From CAYQJV01 sp964417925 (lineage in GTDB: Bacteria > Hydrothermota > Tepidihabitantia > B3-TA06 > CAYQJV01), in NCBI GenBank assembly GCA_964417925.1, contig CAYQJV010000004.1:14038-78037 (forward strand): DNA of 64,000 nucleotides, read 5' to 3'. Below the pieces are notes generated by a model. That model saw nothing but the letters and a program-made list of their open reading frames with translations. It ran no database searches and had not been told where the DNA came from. The first letter of the stretch is position 1, and every line of letters starts with the position of its first letter. This document shows, in pieces, positions 17,958 to 26,609 of the stretch. Made by a program: the position numbers and the translations under genes.

Positions 17958-19269
17958 ACCTCTCCTCCAATAGTTTTAAAAGTTTTTCAAACTCAAATTT
18001 TCTTGACGCTTTGAATAAAACAGCATCACCTTTTTTTAAATTTTTAACAAGAAAATCCACAGCCTCCTTTTCATTATGGAATTGTAATACACCATCTCGC
18101 TCAGGATAAAATCTTTCTGCATCCTTTACTACAACTACCACATCTACTTTTAACAGAGCATATTCAAGTACCTCTTGATGATACTTTCTGGACTCTTTAC
18201 CCAATTCAAGCATGGGTCCCAGCACCAGAATTTTTCTTCCAGAAAATAAAGATAGATAATCAATTGCATTTTTTACAGAAATCGGATTGGCATTGTATGC
18301 ATCGTTTATTACTATTATACCATTAACTTTTTTCACCTCAAGCCGCATCCCCTCTGTTTTAAGTTGCCCAAATCTCCTTTTTATCTCTTTTACAGGAATT
18401 TTAAAATATTTATCGAGTAGCGCAAAACATGCTCCCGCATTTATTACATTTCCTTTTCCTACAAGACTTATGTAAAATCTTTCCTTATTCACCAAAAACC
18501 ATGAACCTTCAGGAGTCATTTTCTCTACCCTTATTACATACTCTGCTTCCTCTTCTCCAAAGGTTACTACTTTTAATCCCATTTTTCTTGCCTTCTCTTT
18601 AAGAAAGGGAGGTTTTGAATTTAAAAATATCGTTTTCTCCTTAAGGTATTTACCCATTTTTAGCTTTTCCTCTGCCACTGTCTCCTCGTTAAAAAGTCCT
18701 TCCAGATGTCCTGGACCAATATTTGTAATCAAACCTATATTGGGTTTAACTATTCGTGCAAGTTTTTCCATCTCTCCTCTCTGATTTATCCCCATTTCAA
18801 TAATTGCAACCTCTGTATCCTTTTTTAAAGATAAAATTGAAAGTGGAACCCCTATAAGATTGTTATAACTTTTTGGACTCATTGCTGTATTATAAAATAT
18901 TGAAAGAATTTCATACAGGATTTTTTTAGTTGTAGTTTTACCATTCGTACCTGTAACTCCTATTATCTTGGTTTTCAGTTTTTCTCTGTAATACAAAGCA
19001 ATATTTCCAAGAGCCTCTATCGTATCCTCTACCCATACTATTTTATCTCCTTTGAGATTTTTATCGCTTACAACTGCAAGAGAAGCCCCCTTTTTTACCG
19101 CTTCATCTGCAAACATATTTCCATCGTGTTTCTCTCCTTTAATTGCAAAAAAAACCTCCCCTTTTTTTACGCTCCTTGAATCTGTTGATACTCCTTTAAT
19201 AAGTTTATTTTCTATTCTTCCTTTTGGAATTGCCTTTATTATCTTCACTAATTCATCTACCCAAAGCAT
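17926..19269 (-). CDS. murF: UDP-MurNAc-tripeptide--D-Ala-D-Ala ligase
   Basis: A 447-residue Mur ligase that completes the pentapeptide by adding D-Ala-D-Ala. It has GVSTDSRSVKKGEVFFAIKGEKHDG (N-terminal uridine-binding domain), P-loop GVTGTNGKTTTKKIL, EMGINQRGEMEKLARIVKP, NIGPGHLEGL and VINDAYNANPISVKNAI, the last being MurF-specific. No ddl gene for the D-Ala-D-Ala substrate is present nearby. It overlaps murE by 17 bases and mraY by 32. Confidence 0.96.
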   Translation of the reverse strand: MLWVDELVKIIKAIPKGRIENKLIKGVSTDSRSVKKGEVFFAIKGEKHDGNMFADEAVKKGASLAVVSDKNLKGDKIVWVEDTIEALGNIALYYREKLKTKIIGVTGTNGKTTTKKILYEILSIFYNTAMSPKSYNNLIGVPLSILSLKKDTEVAIIEMGINQRGEMEKLARIVKPNIGLITNIGPGHLEGLFNEETVAEEKLKMGKYLKEKTIFLNSKPPFLKEKARKMGLKVVTFGEEEAEYVIRVEKMTPEGSWFLVNKERFYISLVGKGNVINAGACFALLDKYFKIPVKEIKRRFGQLKTEGMRLEVKKVNGIIVINDAYNANPISVKNAIDYLSLFSGRKILVLGPMLELGKESRKYHQEVLEYALLKVDVVVVVKDAERFYPERDGVLQFHNEKEAVDFLVKNLKKGDAVLFKASRKFEFEKLLKLLEERYVVSFSVSAS

Positions 19270-20698
19270 TTATTGCCTCCTCTGCTGTCCCTTTATCATC
19301 AAAGGGAATTTTATGGTCTCCTATTATTTGATACTTTTCATGCCCTTTCCCTGCTATCAATAATATATCATTTTCTGAGAGCATGGAAACTCCTTTAAAA
19401 ATAGCTTCTCTCCTGTCAGGAATTACTTCATAACTTCCAAATACACCTTTAACAATATCTGCAATTATCTTCTCAGGATCCTCTGTTCTCGGATTGTCAT
19501 TGGTAATTATCACATGATCAGAAAAAGACGAAGCCACTTTTCCCATCAAAGGCCTTTTCTTCCTATCTCTATCCCCTCCACATCCAAAAATTGTAATTAT
19601 TCTCTTTTCTGCTACTTCACGAAGAGAAGAAAGAACATTTTTTAATGCATCAGGAGTATGGGCATAGTCTATGATAATCCATGCATTGTTGTTTGTCTTT
19701 ATCTTTTCGGTTCTTCCCTCTACTCTTTTGATTTTTTCTATCCCCTTTACTATTTTTTCCTCATCAAAACCAAAACCAATACCTGTTGCAAAGGCTGCCG
19801 CAATGTTATATACATTGTGTTTTCCTATCAATTCACTTTCAAATTCAATTTTTTTGTTTCTATATAATATTTCCCCTCTTATTCCTTCAAGATCCGATTT
19901 TACAAGCCTTACTATAATATCTGCCTTCTTTTTCATTCCATAAGTTATTATTTCAACAGATGTATTTTCATAAAATAGAGGAAACTTTTTATCATCAGCA
20001 GGTAGCACAGCAAATCCTTTCTTAAGACCTTGAAAAAGCTTGAGTTTAACCTTTACATATTCATGTAAAGTCTTATGAAAATCAAGATGATCGTGCCCTA
20101 TATTGGTAAGCACTGCTGCTTCAAAATCTATTCCGTAAACTCTATTAAGAGCAAGAGCATGCGAAGAAACCTCCATAACACAGTATTCTGCTTTGTTCTC
20201 CACCATCTTTGAAAACATAAAGGCAAGTTCAGGACTTTCAGGGGTTGTATGTTCAGGAAATTCTATCCATTCTTTTCCATCAAAATATTTTATAGTGCCT
20301 ATAAGTCCTGATTTTTTACCCTGTTCTTCTATTATAGCTTTTATAAGATAAGACGTTGTCGTTTTTCCATTTGTGCCTGTTATTCCAATAATTTTTAATC
20401 TTTTTTCAGGATGAGAAAAAAACTTTAAAGAAATCTGAGCAAGAAATTTTCTTGGGTCTTGGGTTACAACCAATGGAATCCGAATATCTATAGGAGCATC
20501 TGCTGCAATCGCAGCTGCATTTTTTTCTGCTGCAGAGTAGATAAATTTCTTTCCATCTGTTTTTGTACCAGGAAGTGCAACAAACATAAATCCTCGTTTT
20601 ACTTTTCTTGAATCATAGGTTATTCCTTTTATTTCTACATCTATTGGATTTAAGATATCAAGGTAATCTGCTTCATTCAACAGTTCATACAACTTCAT
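19253..20698 (-). CDS. murE: UDP-MurNAc-L-Ala-D-Glu--meso-DAP ligase
   Basis: A 481-residue Mur ligase. GITYDSRKVKRGFMFVAL is the N-terminal substrate domain, GITGTNGKTTTSYLI the P-loop and HTTPESPEL the MurE-specific substrate loop. The C-terminal domain contains TNDNPRTEDPEKI. DNPR at this place is the motif associated with meso-diaminopimelate selection, as opposed to other motifs in lysine-adding MurE, so the peptide cross-link is probably DAP-type. It overlaps ftsI by 4 bases and murF by 17. Confidence 0.95.
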   Translation of the reverse strand: MKLYELLNEADYLDILNPIDVEIKGITYDSRKVKRGFMFVALPGTKTDGKKFIYSAAEKNAAAIAADAPIDIRIPLVVTQDPRKFLAQISLKFFSHPEKRLKIIGITGTNGKTTTSYLIKAIIEEQGKKSGLIGTIKYFDGKEWIEFPEHTTPESPELAFMFSKMVENKAEYCVMEVSSHALALNRVYGIDFEAAVLTNIGHDHLDFHKTLHEYVKVKLKLFQGLKKGFAVLPADDKKFPLFYENTSVEIITYGMKKKADIIVRLVKSDLEGIRGEILYRNKKIEFESELIGKHNVYNIAAAFATGIGFGFDEEKIVKGIEKIKRVEGRTEKIKTNNNAWIIIDYAHTPDALKNVLSSLREVAEKRIITIFGCGGDRDRKKRPLMGKVASSFSDHVIITNDNPRTEDPEKIIADIVKGVFGSYEVIPDRREAIFKGVSMLSENDILLIAGKGHEKYQIIGDHKIPFDDKGTAEEAINALGR

Positions 20699-22374
20699 CT
20701 CAGTACCAGTTCGTGATAAAAAGGAAGGTTTATCAACCTTTCTGCCATCCTTTTAAATACCGGTGCTGCAACTGTTCCAGCATAGGAAGGAGGAGTCGGT
20801 TCATCTATGGAAATACCTATTATCACCTCAGGATTTTCCTTGGGAAAGAATCCCACAAAACTTGTAATTATTTTTGAATCCGAATAACCCTCCCCAGGTA
20901 TAGGTTTCTGAGCAGTCCCTGTCTTTCCACATATCTCCACACCTTCTATCTTTGCATTTTTCCCTGTACCTCTTTCAACAACCTGATAAAGAATTTCTTT
21001 CATTATTTCTGCTGTCCTCCTTGAAAAAACTCTCTTGAGAGGAGATGGTTTTCCTTTAAATAAAACCTTACCATCCCTTGTTTTTATCTCTTTTACAAGC
21101 CATGGTTCCACAATCCTTCCATCATTTGCAAATACAGAATAAAGTTTTACAAGTTGCAAAAGAGTAAGAGAAATTCCTTGACCAAAGGCATTATTTGTAA
21201 GCCTTAAAGGAGTTATTTTATTAGGAGGAGAAATATATCCCTTTGCCTCCCCCGGCACTGCAATTCCTGTTAAACTGCCTATTCCTACAAGTTTTGCATA
21301 TTTATAGAATCTCTCTGCTCCTGCTCTTAAAGCAAGCTTTGCAACTCCTATGTTTGAGGATTTCACAAATACATCTATAAAACTAAATCCGTTCTTTGGA
21401 TGCACGTCATGGATTTTTCTTTTCTGTACAATAAGGTATCTTCCTGTAGGTATATATTCATCCACCACTGCAAGATTTTCCTCTATGCATATGGCTCCTA
21501 CAAGAGGTTTTAATACTGATCCAGGCTCAAACTCATCTGTAACACAAGAGAGTTTCCATGAATCCTTTGCATATCTATAAAACTTTGATGGCTTAAAATC
21601 AGGGTAATCAACCATAGCAAGAATCTCCCCTGTTTTTGGATTCATCACCACACAACATGCCTTCTTAGCATTCCACTCCTTAACCGCTTTTTTTAATTCT
21701 TCATATACTATCCTTTGAATATCAAGATCAATCGTCAACACGATATCCTTTCCATCCTCTGCAGGTTTCACGGGATAGGATGGATATGGATACTCCCTTC
21801 CAAAAGGATCCTTCTGCAATAAAGCCCATCCTTTTTTACCTGCAAGTAACGTGTCAAACATAAATTCAATTCCTGAAAGTCCTTTATGCTCACTTCCTAC
21901 AAACCCTACAAGACTTGCTGTAATTTCCTCCCAGGGATAAATTCTTCTCTTCTCATCAACCACTCCAATAGCATTGGATAGAAGATTTTTCTTTAAATCT
22001 TTCTTTAACTCAACTGCTTTTACATAATCCACCTTTCTCTTAAACCAGAAAAATTTTTTATGCTTTAAAATCCTTTTTAATATACTTTCCTTTGTTCCAA
22101 AACCATGCACGGCAAGTAATGAACAGGCCTTATAGGGATTTTTAATGTATTGAGGAAGGATGTATATAGAGGCTGCTCTTTCATCCACCACAAGAGGATT
22201 ACCTTTTCTATCAAATATTTTTCCCCTTTCAGGAAGAAGTTCTATTTTAACTCTGTGTTGAAGCATTGCTTTCTTTACATATTTCTTACCCAGGACTACC
22301 TGCAGATAAAAAGCATATCCTAAGGTCCCCACACACATTAGAATAAGAGTGGATTTAATTATCTTTATTCTCAT
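20695..22374 (-). CDS. ftsI: Septal penicillin-binding protein (class B transpeptidase)
   Basis: A 559-residue class B PBP with one N-terminal membrane anchor (TLILMCVGTLGYAFYLQVVL). A pedestal domain begins ERGKIFDRKGNPL, and the transpeptidase domain has the active-site SVLK (in EFEPGSVLKPLV), SSN (in VKSSNIGVAKL) and KTGT (in CGKTGTAQKP) motifs. It cross-links septal peptidoglycan as the partner of FtsW. No PASTA domains follow. It overlaps ftsL by 20 bases and murE by 4, matching the usual dcw order. Confidence 0.94.
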   Translation of the reverse strand: MRIKIIKSTLILMCVGTLGYAFYLQVVLGKKYVKKAMLQHRVKIELLPERGKIFDRKGNPLVVDERAASIYILPQYIKNPYKACSLLAVHGFGTKESILKRILKHKKFFWFKRKVDYVKAVELKKDLKKNLLSNAIGVVDEKRRIYPWEEITASLVGFVGSEHKGLSGIEFMFDTLLAGKKGWALLQKDPFGREYPYPSYPVKPAEDGKDIVLTIDLDIQRIVYEELKKAVKEWNAKKACCVVMNPKTGEILAMVDYPDFKPSKFYRYAKDSWKLSCVTDEFEPGSVLKPLVGAICIEENLAVVDEYIPTGRYLIVQKRKIHDVHPKNGFSFIDVFVKSSNIGVAKLALRAGAERFYKYAKLVGIGSLTGIAVPGEAKGYISPPNKITPLRLTNNAFGQGISLTLLQLVKLYSVFANDGRIVEPWLVKEIKTRDGKVLFKGKPSPLKRVFSRRTAEIMKEILYQVVERGTGKNAKIEGVEICGKTGTAQKPIPGEGYSDSKIITSFVGFFPKENPEVIIGISIDEPTPPSYAGTVAAPVFKRMAERLINLPFYHELVLR

Positions 22375-22603
22375 TTTCCTCCCAAGGATAAACCATACCC
22401 AGTTTTCTTGCTTTCTTCTCTATCTCAGTAAAAAGCATCTCTTTTGCAAGCTCTATCTTCAACTCTTCAAGTTCTTGCTTAAGAATCTCAAGTTTCTTTT
22501 CATACTCCTTTACTCTTCTATATATTTCTATGTTTTTGCTTCTTTCATATACATGCAAAAAGAGAAGAAATATTACCACAAAAACGACAAAAATCTTTTT
22601 CAT
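22355..22603 (-). CDS. ftsL: FtsL-like septum protein
   Basis: An 82-residue bitopic protein: a short cytosolic start, one hydrophobic helix (IFVVFVVIFLLFLHVY, about 4-19) and a charged coiled coil (about 25-65) that ends with the ARKLGMVYP segment seen in FtsL and DivIC. Sequence identity in this family is low, so the call rests mainly on size, topology and position between rsmH and ftsI. FtsL forms a complex with FtsQ and FtsB and activates FtsWI. No ftsQ is seen in this cluster. It overlaps rsmH by 4 bases. Confidence 0.85.
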   Translation of the reverse strand: MKKIFVVFVVIFLLFLHVYERSKNIEIYRRVKEYEKKLEILKQELEELKIELAKEMLFTEIEKKARKLGMVYPWEENENKDN

Positions 22604-23466
22604 ATCCTCTCCAACACTCTGAGTTTTGCACTTCTTGCCCTTGGATTTTCCTCAATCTCGCTATCTTCAGGTACTACAGGCTTTTTAGTGATTATTTTAC
22701 CTATACCTTTCTTTTCAAACTCTTTGAATATTCTTTTAATTATTCTGTCCTCTATAGAATGATAGGTTATAGTGCATATTCTTCCGCCTTTTTCAAGCAC
22801 CTCAAAAGCCTCTCTCACTCCCTTCTCAATGTTTTCTAACTCATTGTTAACAACAATTCTTAGAGCTTGAAAAACTCTTCTCAAAGACTTTCTCAGATAT
22901 TTCTTAGGTACCGCTTTCCTTACACATTCTACAAGGTCTTTTGTAGTATGTATTGAATCCTTATAAAATCCTATGATCTTTGCTATCTTCTTTGCATGCG
23001 GATCCTCTCCATAAATCTTTATTATCCTTGCGATTTCTTTTTCATTCTTTTCTTTTATAATAGATAAAGCATTCTTCTTTAAATCTCTTGACATCCTCAT
23101 ATCAAGAGGACCTTCCTCATCGTAACTGAAGCCCCTAAGAGGGTTCTTAACCTGAAAATAAGAAACGCCAAAATCAAATAAAATTCCCCATACTTTATCT
23201 AAACCTGCTTCTTTCACAATTTCCTTAATATAGACAAAATTTTTACAAAAATATTTTATATTACCATTACCCAAAATTCTTTTTGCATACTCTATTGCAT
23301 ATTCATCCCAATCTATTCCAATTATGACAACCTCCTTTTCTTTTTTCAAAATTTCCTTTACATGTCCTCCCCCTCCAAGAGTAGCATCAATTATTACCTT
23401 TCCCTTCACAGGTCTTAAGTATTCAACCACCCTATCTTTTAACACAGGTACATGAAAAACTATCAT
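22600..23466 (-). CDS. rsmH: 16S rRNA (cytosine1402-N4)-methyltransferase
   Basis: A 288-residue SAM methyltransferase. HVPVLKDRVVEYL at the N-terminus, IDATLGGGGHVKEIL (SAM loop), LFDFGVSYFQVKNPLRGFSYDEEGPLDMRM and ITYHSIEDRIIKRIF are RsmH/MraW signatures. The enzyme methylates N4 of C1402 in the 16S rRNA decoding centre. The conserved LG/LGVSS region reads FGVSYFQ here. It is the second gene of the cluster and overlaps mraZ by 4 bases. Confidence 0.95.
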   Translation of the reverse strand: MIVFHVPVLKDRVVEYLRPVKGKVIIDATLGGGGHVKEILKKEKEVVIIGIDWDEYAIEYAKRILGNGNIKYFCKNFVYIKEIVKEAGLDKVWGILFDFGVSYFQVKNPLRGFSYDEEGPLDMRMSRDLKKNALSIIKEKNEKEIARIIKIYGEDPHAKKIAKIIGFYKDSIHTTKDLVECVRKAVPKKYLRKSLRRVFQALRIVVNNELENIEKGVREAFEVLEKGGRICTITYHSIEDRIIKRIFKEFEKKGIGKIITKKPVVPEDSEIEENPRARSAKLRVLERI

Positions 23467-23924
23467 CTTCTCATATAGTTTTCAAGATTTTCAGCATCCT
23501 CTTCAGCATATTCTTCAGACTCCTTCATAAACTCCTCAAACTTCTTAGGATTCCATATCTCAAAATAATTAACAACCCCTATAATGATTACCTCGTCTTC
23601 AATCTCTGCATATTCCCTCAAAACCCGTGGAAGAATTATTCTTCCTTGTCCATCCATTTCTACCTCTGTTGCAAACCCTGCCCTTCTTCTTAAAAACCTT
23701 CTTGCAGGCCTCTTTGAATACGAGAGAGACAATAACACCTTTTCCTCAAATTCCTCCCATTCAGACACAGGATGTACCTCTATCTCCCCATCATATCCCT
23801 TGGTAAGCACCAAAACACCATCCTCAGGCAATAACATCTTCCTAAAAGACGAAGGTATAGCAACCCTGCCTTTATGGTCAACGGTATGCCTATATATTCC
23901 TCTGAATTTTAAGTTCTTCCCCAC
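23463..23924 (-). CDS. mraZ: Transcriptional regulator MraZ
   Basis: A 153-residue protein with two AbrB-like SpoVT/MraZ domains. The first has HTVDHKGRVAIPSSFRKML, the second TEVEMDGQGRIILPRVLREYA; both carry the DxxGR core. MraZ forms a ring and represses the dcw operon through direct repeats in its own promoter. The start is GTG at 23924, which lies inside the third copy of a 10-base repeat, so operator and start codon overlap. There is a long acidic C-terminal tail (EESEEYAEEDAENLENY). It is first gene of the cluster, and every gene down to ftsA overlaps the one before it. Confidence 0.94.
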   Translation of the reverse strand: MGKNLKFRGIYRHTVDHKGRVAIPSSFRKMLLPEDGVLVLTKGYDGEIEVHPVSEWEEFEEKVLLSLSYSKRPARRFLRRRAGFATEVEMDGQGRIILPRVLREYAEIEDEVIIIGVVNYFEIWNPKKFEEFMKESEEYAEEDAENLENYMRR

Positions 23925-23944
23925 TTTTCACCACCTTTCACCAC
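23915..23944 (-). promoter_or_regulatory. MraZ operator: three 10-base direct repeats
   Basis: On the minus strand GTGGTGAAAG (23944-23935), GTGGTGAAAA (23934-23925) and GTGGGGAAGA (23924-23915) follow one another without gaps. Tandem short GTGG/TGGNGA repeats at 10-base spacing are how known MraZ boxes are built. The third copy begins with the GTG start codon of mraZ. Confidence 0.8.
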
Positions 23945-23949
23945 AAAAA

Positions 23950-23977
23950 ATAATACGCTTTATTATGAGAATGTCAA
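23950..23977 (-). promoter_or_regulatory. dcw operon promoter
   Basis: On the minus strand TTGACA (23977-23972), 16 bases, TATTAT (23955-23950). The MraZ repeats begin 5 bases downstream of the -10, so bound MraZ would cover the transcription start. Confidence 0.8.
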
Positions 23978-24097
23978 GTTAATCGTTGTAAACCTTTATC
24001 CATTTTCTGGAAAATAAGTTAAATTATTTTGTAACTTGCGAATAAATTTTTATGTTATTCTTGGTTTAAAAATGAAGTAAAATTTATTATAAAAGCT

Positions 24098-24988
24098 CTA
24101 TCCTGTAACTTTTTTAATTAGATCTTCATATTCCTTTTGGATCTTATAGATCAATGGAGAAATAAGAAGTTTCACATCGTTTATCTTCTTAACAGGCAGC
24201 ACATCATAGGTGGTGCCACATAAAAAGGCTCCATCTGCATTATTTATTTCGCTTACTCTTATCCTTTTTTCAATAAATCTAATTTTCAGTTTTTCACATA
24301 TATTTTTTATCTTTTCTCTTGTGATTGAAGGTAGAATATGGTTATCTGCTGGATGAGTATAGAGTGCGTTTTTCTTTATGAGAAAGAAGGAGGAAGAAGT
24401 GCTTTCTGTAATTACTCCATTTTTTACAAAAAGTGCATCAAAATACCCTTTTTTTCTTGCCTGTATTTTTGCAAGTACATTTGCAAGAAGCATAGTGGTT
24501 TTTATATCACACCTTGCCCACCTTGTATCTTCAACGGTTAATAAAGAAACCCCTTTTTTAAAAAGATTACACGGAAGAGGTGTAAATTTTCTTGCTATTA
24601 ATACAAAGGTGGGTTTTGTATCTCTGCTTGGAAGATGGCTTCGTGGTTCTGCTCCTCTTGTTATCTGCAAGTAGATTTCTGCTTCAGGTTCGTCCAATTT
24701 TTCAATAGATTTTTTTATTATTTCTTTAATTTCTCTTTGTGTATAAGGCATTCTGATTCCAAGTTCTTTTAAATTTCTTTTAAGTCTTCTCAAATGTTCG
24801 TTTAAAAAGTATGGTTTTTTATTTTTCGTTCTTATAACTTCATATACCGCATCTGCAAATAAAAATCCTCTATCCTCGGCTGATATAAAAGGTTTATCTG
24901 TAAATTTTCCATTTAAAAAAAATATCCTTCTTGTAGCCTCTTTACCACTTTGCATTACTGCATTTTCCATGTTGCAGAACTTAGCCAT
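24098..24988 (-). CDS. Class IV aminotransferase, D-amino acid transaminase type
   Basis: A 296-residue PLP enzyme of fold type IV. FFLNGKFTDKPFISAEDRGFLFADAVYEVIRT is the family start, ARCDIKTTMLLANVLAK contains the lysine region typical of D-alanine aminotransferase (Dat), and VITESTSSSFFLI follows. PabC and branched-chain transaminases share the fold, but the RCDIKTTMLLANVLAK block is closest to Dat, which makes D-Glu and D-Ala for peptidoglycan. That fits its place beside the dcw cluster. The start codon lies 5 bases after a TATAAT box. Transcription is on the same strand as mraZ but from its own promoter, divergent from thiD. Confidence 0.8.
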   Translation of the reverse strand: MAKFCNMENAVMQSGKEATRRIFFLNGKFTDKPFISAEDRGFLFADAVYEVIRTKNKKPYFLNEHLRRLKRNLKELGIRMPYTQREIKEIIKKSIEKLDEPEAEIYLQITRGAEPRSHLPSRDTKPTFVLIARKFTPLPCNLFKKGVSLLTVEDTRWARCDIKTTMLLANVLAKIQARKKGYFDALFVKNGVITESTSSSFFLIKKNALYTHPADNHILPSITREKIKNICEKLKIRFIEKRIRVSEINNADGAFLCGTTYDVLPVKKINDVKLLISPLIYKIQKEYEDLIKKVTG

Positions 24989-24993
24989 ACAAA

Positions 24994-25021
24994 ATTATAC
25001 AAAATTTTTGAAAAACTGCAA
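24994..25021 (-). promoter_or_regulatory. Promoter for the transaminase gene
   Basis: On the minus strand TTGCAG (25021-25016), 16 bases, TATAAT (24999-24994), 5 bases, ATG at 24988. No Shine-Dalgarno site is possible, so this is a leaderless arrangement. Confidence 0.75.
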
Positions 25022-25032
25022 GGTAAAAATGG

Positions 25033-25060
25033 TTGCTTTTTCGCAGAACATAGGTAAAAT
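25033..25060 (+). promoter_or_regulatory. Promoter for thiD
   Basis: TTGCTT (25033-25038), 16 bases, TAAAAT (25055-25060), 5 bases, ATG at 25066. It is back to back with the transaminase promoter, the two -35 boxes being 11 bases apart. Confidence 0.65.
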
Positions 25061-25065
25061 TATCT

Positions 25066-25857
25066 ATGGAAAGACCTGTAGTTTTAACAATTGCTGGAAG
25101 TGACTCAGGAGGAGGTGCAGGAATACAGGCAGATTTAAAAACGTTCACAGTACTTGGAGTATACGGAACATCGGTTATAACCTCCGTAACAGCTCAAAAT
25201 ACAGAAAAAATAACAGGTATTTTTGATATCCCTGCCTGGTTTGTTGAACTTCAGTTACATACAGTACTATCGGATATAAAAGTCTCTGCTGTGAAAATAG
25301 GAATGCTTTCTTTAAAGGAAACTGTGGAGGTGGTGGTAAAAACTCTTAGAAAATTTGAGATAGAGAAAATAATTTTAGATCCTGTGATGGTCTCTAAAAC
25401 AGGTGTAAGACTTTTAAAAAAGGATGCAGAAGAGTTATTGAAAAAAATGCTTCTACCTTTATCGTGGCTTGTAACTCCCAACATACCTGAAGCAGAAATA
25501 ATTTCAGGAATAAAAATAGAAAACATAGAAGATATGAAAAAATCTGCACAAATAATATATGAAATGGGTGCCAAAAATGTGTTAATAAAAGGAGGGCATT
25601 TAAAAGAAACAGCAGATGATATTCTATACGATGGAAATGAATTTATCCTATTTAAACAAAAGAAAATAGAGACACCTTCACCTCATGGTACAGGATGTAC
25701 CTATGCCTCTGCAATCACTTCTTTCATAGCCCATGGATATAATTTGAAAAACGCAATAGAACATGCCAAAACCTTTATAACTCACACAATAAAAAATTCC
25801 TTTAGACTTGGAAAGGGATTTAAAACTGTAGATCAACTATGGAAAATTGCTTTTTAA
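25066..25857 (+). CDS. thiD: Hydroxymethylpyrimidine/phosphomethylpyrimidine kinase
   Basis: A 263-residue ribokinase-family enzyme that phosphorylates HMP and then HMP-phosphate in thiamine synthesis or salvage. IAGSDSGGGAGIQADLKTF is the ThiD N-terminal signature, followed by SVTAQNT, DPVMVSKTG, TPNIPEAE and the anion-hole motif SPHGTGCTYASAI near the C-terminus. No other thiamine gene is close by, so salvage is possible. It converges with the creatininase-family gene, with only 7 bases between the two stops. Confidence 0.93.
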   Translation: MERPVVLTIAGSDSGGGAGIQADLKTFTVLGVYGTSVITSVTAQNTEKITGIFDIPAWFVELQLHTVLSDIKVSAVKIGMLSLKETVEVVVKTLRKFEIEKIILDPVMVSKTGVRLLKKDAEELLKKMLLPLSWLVTPNIPEAEIISGIKIENIEDMKKSAQIIYEMGAKNVLIKGGHLKETADDILYDGNEFILFKQKKIETPSPHGTGCTYASAITSFIAHGYNLKNAIEHAKTFITHTIKNSFRLGKGFKTVDQLWKIAF

Positions 25858-25864
25858 GTTTAAA

Positions 25865-26575
25865 TTAATCATTTTTGAATTTTTTCCATCTTTCAAGTAT
25901 ATCTTTTATCTTTAAACAAAGGAAATCAATAACTTTTTCCCTATATTCATCTATTCTCTGTGGTTCAAACTTACCTTCACCGCTTTCATAATGAATTTGA
26001 GGTTCTGGAAATGGATATATATTTATCCCTTTAACATACATTAAACCATTTTCTCTTTTCCATGTTTTGGGATCATACTCTATCAATCCTGATACCATAG
26101 CAAGTTCATCTGCTCCTGCATGCCCCGTGTAAGTTCCGAAAAACTGTTTTGAAATTTCCTCTACAGCTATCCACCAGTTCACAACTGCGGTAAAGAGAGC
26201 TTCTCTACGCCACAACAAAGATGCAACATCTTTTAACTCATTTATCTGCCCTCCATGCCCATTTATTATGAATAGATACTTAATTCCCGACCTTTTAAGA
26301 GAAATCCCTATATTCTCAATGTAGCCTTTAAAAACATCCGGTGAAATTCTAACAGCACCAGGATATCCATAAAGAGAGGAAGTAATACCATAGTAAACAC
26401 ATGGAAGTTTAACTCCTTCAAGTTTTTTAGCAAGTTGAAGTGCTATATAATCAGGAATTAAAGCATCGGTTCCTAAGGGACCATCTGAATGTGGTTCCAA
26501 AGTCCCGACCGGAAGAAAAAAGGGATTATTCCTTAACTTTTTAATATCTTTATGGTTAAGTTTTTCATAAAACAT
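25865..26575 (-). CDS. Creatininase-family amidohydrolase
   Basis: A 236-residue protein. LPVGTLEPHSDGPLGTDALIPDYIA has the Glu/His/Asp metal-ligand pattern of the creatininase family (PF02633), FIINGHGGQINELKDVA the conserved GHGGN-like motif, and TYTGHAGADELAMVSGL the third metal-binding region. Members hydrolyse creatinine, formylaminopyrimidines (ArfB-like steps in F420/riboflavin pathways) or mycofactocin precursors, using Zn or Mn. The substrate here is not determinable. The gene has its own promoter 6 bases before the ATG. Confidence 0.85.
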   Translation of the reverse strand: MFYEKLNHKDIKKLRNNPFFLPVGTLEPHSDGPLGTDALIPDYIALQLAKKLEGVKLPCVYYGITSSLYGYPGAVRISPDVFKGYIENIGISLKRSGIKYLFIINGHGGQINELKDVASLLWRREALFTAVVNWWIAVEEISKQFFGTYTGHAGADELAMVSGLIEYDPKTWKRENGLMYVKGINIYPFPEPQIHYESGEGKFEPQRIDEYREKVIDFLCLKIKDILERWKKFKND

Positions 26576-26581
26576 AAAGTA

Positions 26582-26609
26582 ATACTACACAAGAAGTTGG
26601 AAAAGTCAA
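26582..26609 (-). promoter_or_regulatory. Promoter for the creatininase-family gene
   Basis: On the minus strand TTGACT (26609-26604), 16 bases, TAGTAT (26587-26582), 6 bases, ATG at 26575. The -35 box overlaps the last bases of uppP (stop at 26606). Confidence 0.7.
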
